This document shows, piece by piece, positions 43,987-54,532 of a DNA stretch of 64,000 bases. The DNA lies in NCBI GenBank assembly GCA_003184365.1, contig NKYR01000015.1:248001-312000 (forward strand), in the 5' to 3' direction. Both the position numbers and the translations under genes were made by a program. Source of the DNA: Evernia prunastri (Eukaryota > Ascomycota > Lecanoromycetes > Lecanorales > Parmeliaceae). The notes under the pieces are model-generated. The model had not been told where the DNA came from. It searched no databases and saw only the letters and a list, made by a program, of their open reading frames with translations. How positions within the stretch are numbered: position 1 is the stretch's first letter; every line of letters starts with the position of its first letter.

Positions 43987-45652
43987 TCACTTCCCCTTTT
44001 TTGACTCTTGTTCCTCATTGTAGGGATGCTTGATGGTCAAACACCATATGTCGAGGTAGTCGCAAATAGTAGTGATAACGTCATGCTTTGCAGAAAACCG
44101 GATCAGCGTTACGAAAAATCGTAGTTTTTGCACGCGCGGGATGAAAAACTTACGACGAAGCTGCCATAGACGCCGAAACCCAGGCCCATGAGCATGAAGA
44201 CGAACGCGATCTGGTACGTCCCGAAGCCCAGGGCGCTCGGCCAGAGTCCTAATGTCGGGCCCAGCGAGTCGACGACTGCGAGGCCGAGGGGGAACGTGAG
44301 GACGTTGTGCATGGGGAACTCGGGGTCCTTGGTCAGATGGGCCACGATCATTCGGCCGACCGAGTATGCGTTGATCAAGCCGGCGTAGAAGACGAAGGGG
44401 ATCAGGTGGTGGTTCAGGATGACAGGCTGGAGGTAGAGGTACACGGCGACATGAGCGGAAGCGATGAAGAAGGGAGCTAGTCCATAGAGCGGCTTCGTGG
44501 CAGACTGTTTCCGTTCGCGCTGTACGTCCATGACATGCAAAATGCTATGCAGTATCAGCACAGATCGGCCGGTAAAATTCGAACGACCCACCTTTGCACA
44601 GTGTTCGCGACCAGCACCAGACCTCCGTATACCATGTACCATTGATTCCAGGGCATCTCGTAAATGTAGTCAGGGATGATCCCATGTTTCGCAACGCCTA
44701 CGGTTTCAAGCAAGGATTGTTGCCAGAAACTGCCTCCTCCTTTTATAGCCGTAACCGCATACACAATACAAAGTGTCAAGATGCCTTCGACCGGTCCAGA
44801 AACGATGCCCAATGTGAGGGTTTGTGTGTAGTATTCGTCCCACGTTTGTATGTAGAAAGTGAGCGTTGCTAGGGACAATCAGAGAAGAACACGGGTCCAT
44901 TTGTGGGGGAGAAAAACTTACAGCCAAATAGGGTCAAAACGGTAGACCAGCTCTGGCCCAGGTTCATAGCGGCCGCAAACAAAAGTACTTCTAGCACCGT
45001 GTTGCATGCGTCCACACCTACCCCGCAACATCAGCCCCGACCAACCTTTTAAGTCTTCCATCAAACTTGCCGTGATCGAACAACTCCCCCAGAGGTCCAC
45101 TTTGATGTGTTCTCCGCCTAAGATTCCAAAAATTAGCAAATCTCGCGGAGCCCTGTCGCCGAGCATCTCTACATACGCTTGTGTACCGTCCACCGCGTCA
45201 AAGGTCTGGTACAGGAAAAGCCCGACGGACCAGGATGCGTACACCCAGGGGGGCATATCCTGATCGAGGGACGGGTTGTACCACAGCAAGGTGAGGAAGT
45301 TGATGACGACAAAGCTGAAGCCGGACAGGGTGATCTGAAGCAAAAAGGGGAAAACCCCCCTCCCCAATCAGTGAAAACGTTTACACAAAAGGGCAACTTT
45401 TCTTGCAAGACTCACGGCGTTGGGTCTAGGGAAGGAAGGTCAGCTGGTATGGTTCGTTACATTCCGAGGGAAAAAAAAGGGGGGGAACCCAAAGGATTTG
45501 GAGCAAACTTACGCCATGGACATGGGGAAGCACTTGATCACGACGTTGTTGTAGAAAGGCTTGAGCACGTACTTCGACGTCAGGGAGTGGTCGACCCCGG
45601 CGTACTTGTAGTGGTGCAGGCCGTCCAGCTTCTTCTGGCGAATGTAGACCAT
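43987..45652 (-). CDS. choline/ethanolamine phosphotransferase (CDP-alcohol phosphatidyltransferase)
   Basis: Eight exons on the minus strand: 45652-45513, 45425-45416, 45334-45177, 45117-45071, 45017-44922, 44868-44592, 44544-44154 and 44085-43987, giving 405 residues, close to yeast Cpt1/Ept1. The catalytic motif DG-x2-AR-x8-G-x3-D-x3-D is complete (Asp99 to Asp121: DGTQAR, then GELFDHGVDAC) but is split by two introns. Ten or so hydrophobic segments follow, and the tail ends DVITTICDYLDIWCL. The enzyme transfers phosphocholine or phosphoethanolamine from CDP to diacylglycerol in ER/Golgi membranes, the last Kennedy-pathway step. Exon 2 is only 10 nt, and intron 4 (45070-45018) begins GCAAGT, a GC-AG intron. 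Both are required to keep the conserved frame. Confidence 0.92.
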
Positions 45653-45927
45653 CTTTGCCTTACGTGTGGAATGATATTGCCCTGAACGGCCAGAGCAAAG
45701 TGTTCAAAAGACCTTGGGGAGAGCGCAACAGGAAACAATTAATTCTGCGCGCGTAGGATTCAATTAATTCAAGGTTGACGCGACGCCAAGGATTTTCCTG
45801 CGGAGTGACGTCCGGCCGTTTTTGGGATCCCCGTTTCATTGATTTGGGTGGTGGATATTATGTATGGGTAGAGTACCGCTGAGCATAAACAACGCCTGTA
45901 GCTATGCATTTTGATAGATCTCATGAT

Positions 45928-46721
45928 TCAGGAAACGCCATTGACGAGCCCTTGCCTGCCTCTCCCGTCCCCCTCGTCCGGAACAAGACTCCAATCCTTC
46001 ACGCCCCCCTTCCAATCCGCTATCCGCCCTTCCTTCACATCAACCAGCACAACACGGACCTCCTCCCCTTCAATATAGCAGCTCGCGCCCCCGTCCCCCT
46101 CCGCCTGCGCATGCGGCGTCGAGCCGAAGAACCCTCGCTCCTCCCGGGCCTGGTCCCCAAAGGTGTTGTTGTCGAGGTGCTTCTCCTTGCACCACGTCTC
46201 CTCCTCGCTGCCCCGCGCCACCATCCGCGCTTCGCCGTTGATGGTCGCGCTGATGCTGCTCAGCGCGCTCGTGTTGATGTTCAGCAGCAGGCTGGCCAGG
46301 CTCGAGCGCGTCGCTTGGGGCGGCGGGGACCCGTCCCGCGTGGGGTCCGGGTTCCGGGTCGGGGGGCGGTGCGAGACCCAGTCGTGGACGAGCAGGGAGA
46401 CGCGGGGGTTGTTGAGCAGGTTCAGGGTCTTTTTCGAAGACGGGTTCGTGGTCATTATGATGACGGGGTTGGGGTTGAAGGGCGTGGAGGGGAGGTAGGT
46501 GTAGTTCATGAGGGAGATGTGGGGGAACATGGCGTCGCATGTTGCGAGGTGCAGCTGTAGCACATTATTAGATTTTCATGGAGGGTGTAGAGCAGGGCGC
46601 ATACGAATCTGGCGTTCTTAAGACATGCCTCGACCTCGGAGGGTAAAGACGAGAACACTTGCGGATGCGTAGCCGTTGCCGATGCCTCCCAGTTTAGAGG
46701 GGACTGTTGAAGTTCTGTCAT
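45928..46721 (-). CDS. pyridoxamine 5'-phosphate oxidase-like FMN-binding protein
   Basis: Two exons, 46721-46605 and 46554-45928 (intron 50 bp, phase 0), encode 247 residues. The first exon holds LPSEVEACLKNARF and the second opens LHLATCDAMFPHISLMNY, the PNPOx-type split-barrel start; VIIMTTNPSSKKTLNLLNN and RVSLLVHDW follow, as in the fungal YLR456W/YPR172W family. A low-complexity loop lies in the middle, and the tail includes EEVRVVLVDVKEGRIADW. Such proteins bind FMN or related cofactors; true PNP oxidase activity is doubtful, because the PNPOx C-terminal segment is not evident. The gene starts divergently from nothing nearby; its 3' end faces the start of the phosphotransferase gene 275 bp away. 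Confidence 0.85.
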
Positions 46722-47209
46722 GGCTATGCTCTATTGATGCTGTGGAATCCAACTTGTAGCATCGTCGTCGACAGGAAACTGGATTTAATGACGTCTATGA
46801 AGCTTGATAAGATGTTGAAGTACAGAAGTACATATTGCGCTAGTAATCACTAGCGCATTTCATATGGCTTTTCTTGGGTAGAATATCAACCTTGTCATCA
46901 GCTTGGCCATGGAAATTACATGCAAATGGACATTGACCGCTTTGTGAATGCGAGCGATTAATGTACAATTAGATAATAAATTAAGTCAATGAGTCCCTCA
47001 AAAAAGCAAATCCACGGTCCAGATTATCACCACTGGCGATAGCTTCACCTTCCTGGCTTCCAACGCCATAGAACGCTCCATCGAAGCATCATGTACTTAT
47101 TAGAATACCGATGGAATGGATATCATCGCGGCAATGGACCTTCCCTCCCTTGATTCTCTTCGGACTTTCCCCCGGTTTCCTCATGGACCATCCCCAACAC
47201 GCTCCTGAT
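46722..47209. other. intergenic, no gene seen
   Basis: AT-rich 490 bp upstream of the PNPOx-like gene. A short palindrome-like ACTAGCGCATT / TGCGCTAGT pair occurs at about 46836-46858. Nothing else recognised. Confidence 0.4.
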
Positions 47210-48157
47210 CTATGTGCCGCGGACAAATGATGACCGATCACCATCGACATCATTAGCACCGTTCACTCCCGTCTCCTTGTCGATGAAGCTACCGCGGCTC
47301 CTTGTGCTCTTCTGCCTTCTTCCGAAACGCCCTCTTCCTGAACTTTTCCTTCCACTTGAACTAGACGTCGCGCCGCCCACGCAAAGGAAGACCATAGCGA
47401 GGAAGAGGCAAGCAACAGCGGCCCACATGAAACCGAAATTGTACTTGCCAAGCGTTGCGGTTGTGCCGGCGGATTTGAATGCGTTGCGGCCTTGCACGAA
47501 TGCAGCACTATGCAGTGTAAGCTCATGAACCAGGAGACTGTGGTAGATATTACTCACGTCATTAAGGCAGCAGCAATAGCCTGGAAGAAGAGGCCGACGG
47601 AGCAGAGAGCGCTGGTCAGGAAGCTGCCGACGCGGCTGCACAAGGCAAGGAGACCAAGAACGAGCGCGCAAGCGGAGAAGAAGAGGGCGATGAACTCGAA
47701 GGCGAACATGAAGCGCGTTTCAAGATAGTACATGTTCGAGCTGTTGCACGGATCATCAGTACCTTCGCAATCGATCGAATTCCAGAAATCGCCTACTGCT
47801 TGACGAGGGAAGCCGGCACCCCTGTGGTAGTACCAAAGTTCTTCTGGGGATCGAATGCATATGCTGGGTGTACGTGTGGGCACGCATTGCGGCCATTGGT
47901 ATCACCGCATGTATTCCAGAAGGTCCACCTGGAGGTAGCGGGAGCGCCTGGGATGGCGGAGGTGTCGGCTTGGAGGAAGTAGAATTGATTGGTTGGATTC
48001 TTGTCAACAGCACCACCAATTACGACGAGAAGCATCAGCAGAAGAGCTCCGGCGATGAGGACGAGAGAAACGATGGCGAGGGGCGCTCCTAGAATTGGCA
48101 TTCATCAGTGCTGGCGGTCTTGTGCGCTGGGATGAAAAGGAGCTCACTCGGCGACAT
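47210..48157 (-). CDS. SUR7/PalI-family plasma-membrane protein
   Basis: Four exons on the minus strand: 48157-48148 (10 nt), 48088-47797, 47740-47558 and 47507-47210, encoding 260 residues. Four membrane segments are clear: LAIVSLVLIAGALLLMLLVV, FMFAFEFIALFFSACALVL, SALCSVGLFFQAIAAALMT and FGFMWAAVACLFLAMVFL. The first extracellular loop holds WTFWNTCG...ACP, the paired-cysteine W/C motif of the SUR7 family, then NFGTTTGVP. The tail is basic and Ser-rich (GRFGRRQKSTRSRGS). Members sit in eisosomes/MCC patches and affect endocytosis and wall integrity. The third-exon junction (intron 47796-47741) was chosen because it restores the conserved TRFMFAF context; reading straight through gives a stop. 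The tiny first exon encodes only MSP plus one base. Confidence 0.85.
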
Positions 48158-48947
48158 GTTGGCGAATGTTTACGGAGGGTTATCCTGCCCTTTTGATTGT
48201 TAGTAGACAAGCATTGAGGGTGGGGTGGGAAGTATTGAACGACGCGCCAACGTACCTATGACCAGCGCAGAGCAAATGAAGAGATGGGTGGAAGTGATGA
48301 GAGAATGAGGGCGGAAGATTGAGGCCGTGTTGTCACTTGGTCAACGTGGTTAGCTGTGGCTGACGTAGTTGCTAGTGCCAACAGCCAAAGTTTGATTCGG
48401 TCACGCTGACAGGATTCACGCATTCTAGAGGCGTGGCAATGCAATTTCCCTGAATTGCTACCCAATGCTTCCGGCCTAGCCGCTCCACCACGCTCCTTTT
48501 TCATGCCAGTCAGGCTGTGCGCATTTTACGTCACGCATAATTCTTCTTCTTCTTCCTCTTCTTCTTCAGATCCCACATTTGGCGACAACGAGGTTTCCAT
48601 TGGTTTGTGTCCCTCAGAGTAGAAAGTAGAAGTTTTCTCGTACTTCAAGTCCCTCCAAGATATGCAATCATAAATGAAATATTGTTGCGATTCGGATTCC
48701 GGAAAAACGGATTCGCCCTGAACAGACACAGTTTAGCGCTTTTTTCCCCAGCTTCTTTTATCATTTTCCCCATTTTCCGAAGAGAAAAAGAAGCTGCTAG
48801 GTATGCACGGTGCACGGAAAGCGGTGTTACCCGTCAACGCTCGGAGCCTCTTCAACCACACCTCCCTTGGCTCTTACAGCTTCCTCATTCGGTCACCAGC
48901 GGCTCACCAAGGGTATTCCGAGTATCCAGTGCTAGGAAAAAGCCATC
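48158..48947. other. intergenic, divergent promoters
   Basis: 790 bp between the divergently read SUR7-like gene (minus) and the Rogdi gene (plus). A (TTC)n run lies at about 48540-48570. No coding sequence recognised. Confidence 0.5.
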
Positions 48948-50219
48948 ATGTCTGCGGCAGTCTGGCCACCAATTTCCCATGATCAATTGATTAAAGAGGA
49001 AGAGGATTCACTGGTACTGCAAGACCAGCAAAGTCTTCAAAAAAAAACCCCCCGTAGAATATGGACTGACGCATTGGTAGGCTGCCGAGCTTGAATGGCT
49101 TCTCAACCTGTTGCAAGACAGTCTCGCATCTCTGAAAAGTGGACTGCAAGAATGTGTCGCTTTATTAGCCCCCCAAGAACCTGGCTCCACCCTTGCCCTA
49201 TCATCATTGCGCTCCGAAAGTGTCAAAGGTTTCGTGACTAGGATTGGCACCCGTATTATCAAAGGAGTATGTTCTTATCTCCTCTTTCCGCTGGAGCACT
49301 GTCGGGTTTTTATATCATGCTTACCGCAGTCCCTGCGTGCCTCTGCCTGGAGAAGATTTATGCGCAATCTAGTTGTTGCTTTTGATCCCCTTTCCATCCC
49401 AACCACTCGGCTTATGCACAGTGTAGGACATCAATCTCCGTTTGACAACTTTGCCCTCTCCACGATCTCCTCCATCCTACCCGGTCCACTTGCAAAATCC
49501 CCTCCCACTCCCGCAGTTGACTGCCCTACTTACTCTTTTGAACCAAGCCCTTGACATCATAGACATCAGCAGGTGGACTGGCGATCCGCATAATGGGGCT
49601 TTCATATCTGGCCAGCTACGCTTACTAGCTGACACCATCGAGGAGGCACAGCAAACGCTCAAGGGTGGTGAAGACGTAGTAGGGGGAAAGTGGTGGGAAG
49701 ATGCTATGACTGAAGATGTATGTCATTTCGCTTCTCTCATTTCGCCTTGCATTTAACAAAGGCAATTCGCTTCTTGTACCCTTGAACTTCAATGGTTTCC
49801 ATGCAATGCCATTACAGCTCCTTCCTCAAGATTTGTTTTACTTACCATTCCATTTAATCAAGACGTTCTCGCCCCCGTTCCCCTCAAACCTGTCTCTCCA
49901 TCTCTCCATCGTCGACGCCGCCCTTGTCCTGCACGTCCGCACTCTCGCTGCTCCATTCACACCAGACTCATCTATCACCGGTCTCTCCATTCGCACTCGG
50001 CTCGGCCTAGGTCCCCGGCCACCTGTCCATGACGAGCTCGATCAAGTCTTTCGTTACCGGGGCGAGGAGGTGAGTGTGAAAGAGAAAGTGAGGGTGGAAA
50101 GTCCGGATCCGAGTCTGATGGCCGTAATGGCCAAATTGAGCGCGTTGGGGCATGCGGTAGGAGGGTGGAGGCTTAGAGTTGGAGTGGTCATGGGGGAAGA
50201 CCTGGAAGGAGACGCATGA
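48948..50219 (+). CDS. Rogdi/Rav2-like leucine-zipper protein
   Basis: Four exons, 48948-49013, 49081-49266, 49427-49717 and 49863-50219, all joined in phase 0, give 299 residues. The sequence follows the Rogdi family closely: AAELEWLLNLLQDSLASLK, LRSESVKGFVTRIGTRIIKG, YPVHLQNPLPLPQLTALLTL, DISRWTGDPHNGAFISGQLR, PSNLSLHLSIVDAALVLHVR and VFRYRGEEVSVKEKVRV. In yeast the homologue Rav2 is a subunit of the RAVE complex that reassembles V-ATPase; human Rogdi has the same role. Introns 2 and 3 (160 and 145 bp) are longer than most here. The intron-3 acceptor at 49862 is inferred from the conserved F.PP.PSNLS block. The C-terminus is shorter than in some relatives. Confidence 0.9.
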
Positions 50220-53106
50220 GGGAGAAGAATTTGACTGTTTAGGGCTAGTGCTTCAGGGTTTTAATGAGTCCGAAAAGGCGGGGATTCACCGCCTTGGAAT
50301 CAAATGACGACCTGAGGTACTGCTCTGCTCATCTCAGTACGCCTCGCGAAGACTGGAGTCAGGAAAATCCTAGGTGGGCGCTATTCATGCGTGGTGAAAA
50401 GGAGACACTACGCATGATCGATCGTCGATTATCTAACTTGAAAGAATACACATCTCGTCTTCTTCTTCATAATTTCGAGTCTCCAATCGCACATCCTGTG
50501 GCTCTGTAACAGAAAGGGTCCTCAATCGCGCAAGAGGGAGCCTCAAAGGAATCCCAAGTCCTACTGCGGCGGCCCCATTCCCAAGGTACCGTCACCTTCC
50601 CAACGACTGGGTTTATTTCGCTTCATTTCAAGAGCAGCATCCGTCTTACCTCTTGTGCTGAAGCTCTCTGTTCTGTGCTTGGGCTCGGGATTCGATCCAC
50701 AGCAGGTTAGAGCGGGGTCTTTGAGTCGAACTGATGCGTTAGGTACCACGCCTTGCATACACATTCTCTGCATCATTATGGCATTCCATGCGCAGTGGGT
50801 AGCCCCCAACACGCACCCAGCATTCGCCGCCTCTACAACAAACCCGCTATCCACACCGAAGCTGCTGGACATTCATACGCTGAGAGATATCACCCCAGGT
50901 GTCCTGTGGAGCGTCAGAAACATGTCTGTTCGAAGGGAATGTACGCGGACTGTCATCCTCGAGCCAGGGGTCGCTTCTGTGGTTTCTCCAGCGGGGTCAG
51001 GGGAGCTGGGCCAATGTGGTCGTTTCTAGGCTGTATTTCGGCGAAGAGCGAAGAGCTAGCCATGAATCGTCGCTAGGTCATCGTGACGGACATGGAGGGG
51101 CTTGTGTATGTTTGTGTGGACTTGGGGCCTCTGGTCGCGGTTTCGTCCCTGCCGCTGGGGGTCAGATTGGTGGTGGAATGATGGGGAAAGGGAGGTCTGG
51201 GTGTAGCTGAATCCTAACGCAAGAAGGCTCTTTTTTTCTTCTTTCTTTTTTTTTTTTTTTTGGCTGTCTACACCGTTTGGTCCATGCTGATTACTAGATT
51301 TCTTCAACTATTGCCACCATATCTCCCCCCCCCCTTTTTTTTTTCCGGGTAGGAGAAGTAGGTATCCCCACCAACCGTCCCCCATTCCCCAGGCCACGCT
51401 TTCGGATGGAATTCCCCCCTTCCGAATCCCCGCAGCGGTCTCTATACGTACATACCTACATGGCTTTCTGCCGGACATCCCTCTTACATCATCCCCTCCC
51501 ACGTAATGACCCCGAAACAAAAATAGGCCTGCGGAAATGCGTGCTCGCAACTGTTCTGCAAGCACGCAAGCGAGCGTGCGTTCGTCTCCAGCGGGTCCCT
51601 TGACCTGGCCTGACCTAGGGTATGGGCTGGGTTTGATTTATTATGGGTCCCGTTCTTTTGGCTTTTTGGCTTTGTGTTTGGGTGGTTTGCGTACGGAGGG
51701 TATCATTATGGAGTGGTCGGAGCGTACGGAGCGTACGAAGACTGCGCATTTGCGGCAGCTGTGAGTGCTCGTGGGTGGGTTTCTGATCTGATCTTGGTGG
51801 GGGAGGTGGGAGGTGGGAGGGGATGTGTGGGAAATGTGTGGTTGTGAGGGGGGTGGGAAACTGTTAAGTTGGTCTGCGAAAAATGAGAAGTGAGGTACAA
51901 CGGTTTCAGAATGGATGATTGTATCGCGACTCAGGTCGTAGATTTGCGCTGCGGCATGCGAAATTTGGGTGGTTTTTGCTTCGCGCTTGAGCTCTCTGGG
52001 CGGGAGGTTTGATCTATGCCCATCCTGTTCGCATCCCCTTTCCGTGTTCATTCCCATCCCCATTGCCATTCCCATCCCCTCACCATCCCCGTATTCAGTA
52101 CCCCGTTCGTTCGGCTCATATCTCCCATTTCTACCCGCGATCTCCTGCCTCCTCCGAAAGGGAAACTATCACGCTTGTGCCGCTATGGCCTGTGTTGCTA
52201 TGGCCCGTGTCCCTATGGCCTGTGTTGCAGACCGTGATATGCACAGAACTGTTCATGAGGGCGGGGCCCGGCTTGGGAAGGGTGTTATCCTTAAGCATGG
52301 AGGTTTCTCTAAGCGTGGAGGAATCTCCAAGAAGGTCAGGGGGAAAGGTGAGGTGGGTGGCGTGTTGGTGTGGGGAAGGTGCTTGGTGTGCTTGGTGGGT
52401 TGGTGGGTTGGTGGGTTGGGGATGACTCCGTGATGGAGATTGAGAGGGAGATTGGGAGGGAGATTGGAAGGGAGATTGGAAGGGCGGGAGATCGTGTTTG
52501 GCGTTGTGACTGGTGCTTGGCTAGCTGGGTGGGTTGGGTTGGAGTACGGGTTGAGGGTAGGGGATGGGGGTATGGATTGAGGGTATGGATTGAGGGTATG
52601 GATTGAGGGTAGGGGATAGGGGTAGGAGATGGGATGGGATGGGATGGGATGGCTGGTTTGGAATTGGATAATGGGGTTTTGTGAAGGTGAAAAGGTGAAA
52701 AGATGAGAGGGTGAGAGGGTGAGAGGGTGAGAGGGTGAGAGGGTGAGAGGGTGAGAGGGTGAGAGGGTGAGAGGGTGAGAGGGTGAGAGGGTGAGAAGAT
52801 GAGAGGGTGAGAGGGTGGAGGGGGGGTTGATGAGAGGGGGGTTGGCAATGGGGAGAAGAGAAGAGAATGAGGAGGGGGGGAGGGGGTAGGGGCTTGGTTG
52901 TGGGGTGAGATACGGCGTTGGGTTTTGGGGTTTGGGTTCTTGATATGCTGGCGAAATGGTTGAATCATTTCTCTAGAGTCCCGAGTATCGTTTATCCTGA
53001 AGAAGTTACACGCGCTGCCTCCCTACTAGACACTATCAGTGTCATGTAATGCTTCTCCAACCTGAACGCCCCGCCCAATGCTATCACCACCCTTTCTCCT
53101 TCCCCG
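50220..53106. other. 2.9-kb intergenic region with low-complexity tracts
   Basis: No gene recognised in 2.9 kb. Contains T- and C-runs at about 51230-51345, a 15-bp imperfect repeat of GCTATGGCCTGTGTT at about 52180-52227, and the purine-rich tract described separately. The open frames on both strands in 51.6-53.0 kb are low-complexity translations of these repeats. Confidence 0.55.
52330..52900. repeat. G/A-rich strand-asymmetric tract with 8-bp minisatellite
   Basis: The plus strand is almost free of C over about 550 bp. It includes GTTGGTGG repeats (about 52395-52422), GGGAGATTG repeats (about 52440-52490), ATGGATTGAGGGT repeats (about 52565-52615), GGGAT repeats (about 52625-52650), and at least a dozen copies of GAGGGTGA at about 52705-52820. 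Lies in the 3' flank of the lipoyl synthase gene. Confidence 0.8.
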
Positions 53107-54339
53107 TCAAATGGCCGCGTTCTTCCCAAGCTCGCGGTTCATTTCGCCGTCCGCCAGAGCCGTTTGGTTCTTGCGCGCCCGCTTCTTAATGACGTTCTCG
53201 ATGAAGGCTTCGCCGGCCTTGTACGAGCTGCGAACCAAGGGTCCACTGGCGCAGTACAGGAAGCCCATGTCCAGCGCCCGCTGGCGCCAGGTCTCGAAGA
53301 CGGCCGGCGTCACGTAGGTGTGCACGGGCATGTGCCGTTTCGTGGGGCGCATGTACTGCCCGAACGTCACGACGTCGACGTCGACTTCCCTCAGTTCTCG
53401 GAGCGTCTCCCAGAGCTGCTCTTCGGTTTCGCCCAGGCCGAGCATGATGCTTGTTTTCGTGATGAGCCCTTCCTTGGCCACTTTGGCGTGTTTCAAGACG
53501 CTTAGGCTCTGCTTGAACTTCGCCCTTCGATCCCGGACCATGGGTGTTAGTTCCTCGACCGTCTCTACATTGTGCGCGTAGACGTCCAACCCGCTCCTGG
53601 CGACTTTGGCCACCATCTCCAGATCCCCGGCATAATCGCCTGTCAAGGCCTCCACCAGCATGGTGGGAGCCTTGCTTTTGATCTTCATGATCGTCTCGGC
53701 GAAGTGACGAGCGCCTCCGTCGGCTAGATCATCCCGGTCAACGGATGTAAGCACCACATACCCCAGCCCCCACCGCCGTAGCGCCTCGGCGGTATGCTCC
53801 GGCTCATGGGGATCCAACGGCGGAGGCGCTTTGCTCGTTTTCACGCTGCAGAATCTACACCCCCTCGTGCACGTGTCGCCCATCAGCATGATCGTCGCGG
53901 TGGCAGCGCTCTTGTCCGATCCGCCCCAGCAATCACTGATGTTCGGACATCGAGCTTCTTCACAGACCGTGTGCAGGTTCAGGCCTCGGAGATCGCGCTT
54001 GATGGACTTGTAGTTTTCGTTGTTGGGGATGGGCGTTTGGAGCCAGGACGGGAGGCGGGTGATTTCTTTCTGTTTGCCGGCGGGGCCGACGAAGGCGGTT
54101 CGGATTTCGGGTGCGTCGTTCTCGGGTGCGGGAGATGTGAAGTCGGAAAAGGATGGCCCGGCATTGAGGCGGTCACGGAAGATGGTAGGAGAGCGACGAG
54201 TCGTTGAAGTGGGGGAGGCGGTGGGTTCGGTGGGTTCGGCGACTGCGGTGGCAAAGTTGCGGGTGGAGGGTTTTGAGGAACGTACAGGATGTAAAGGCGC
54301 AGCGTAGAGACAACGGATTCGTGTCGCTTTGGAAGCCAT
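53107..54339 (-). CDS. LIP5: lipoyl synthase, mitochondrial
   Basis: Single exon, 410 residues. The N-terminus (MASKATRIRCLYAAPLHPVR) is an Arg-rich mitochondrial presequence, followed by a Thr/Pro-rich linker. Both Fe-S motifs are intact: the auxiliary cluster C-x4-C-x5-C (Cys126, Cys131, Cys137 in CEEARCPNISDC) and the radical-SAM C-x3-C-x2-C (Cys157, Cys161, Cys164 in CTRGCRFC). DVYAHNVET, GLGETEEQ and FGQYMRPTKRHMPV are further family blocks, and a conserved RSSY near the C-terminus supplies the Ser ligand. The enzyme inserts two sulfurs into octanoyl groups on lipoyl-dependent enzymes in the matrix. Divergent from the Rsm22 gene across a 193-bp promoter. Confidence 0.97.
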   Translation of the reverse strand: MASKATRIRCLYAAPLHPVRSSKPSTRNFATAVAEPTEPTASPTSTTRRSPTIFRDRLNAGPSFSDFTSPAPENDAPEIRTAFVGPAGKQKEITRLPSWLQTPIPNNENYKSIKRDLRGLNLHTVCEEARCPNISDCWGGSDKSAATATIMLMGDTCTRGCRFCSVKTSKAPPPLDPHEPEHTAEALRRWGLGYVVLTSVDRDDLADGGARHFAETIMKIKSKAPTMLVEALTGDYAGDLEMVAKVARSGLDVYAHNVETVEELTPMVRDRRAKFKQSLSVLKHAKVAKEGLITKTSIMLGLGETEEQLWETLRELREVDVDVVTFGQYMRPTKRHMPVHTYVTPAVFETWRQRALDMGFLYCASGPLVRSSYKAGEAFIENVIKKRARKNQTALADGEMNRELGKNAAI

Positions 54340-54532
54340 ATCAAAAACAGCGTTTTAGGAAGACGGAGTGAAGAATCTGTGTATTTCTCGTTGAGTGAGG
54401 CAAAAGGCCGATATCTAATCGAAAGATCGCCGCTAGCCAAATACAGTCAACTTCGAATAAGGTACTGATTCACGCCCAAAACCTCACATCTGGAAAGCCT
54501 AAGCACGTCCGCCTTTGAAGCGTAGCGTGCAA
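54340..54532. promoter_or_regulatory. bidirectional promoter, lipoyl synthase / Rsm22
   Basis: Only 193 bp separate the two start codons (54339 minus, 54533 plus), so regulatory elements must be shared or interleaved. No canonical TATA box seen in either direction. Both products are mitochondrial. Confidence 0.6.

Noticed and set aside
45904..46560. Plus-strand frame of 218 codons
   Set aside because: Antisense to the PNPOx-like gene; Arg/Val-rich product without motifs.
52009..52968. Several open frames on both strands
   Set aside because: They translate short tandem repeats (Pro/Ser/His-rich or Gly/Arg-rich) and shift freely between phases.
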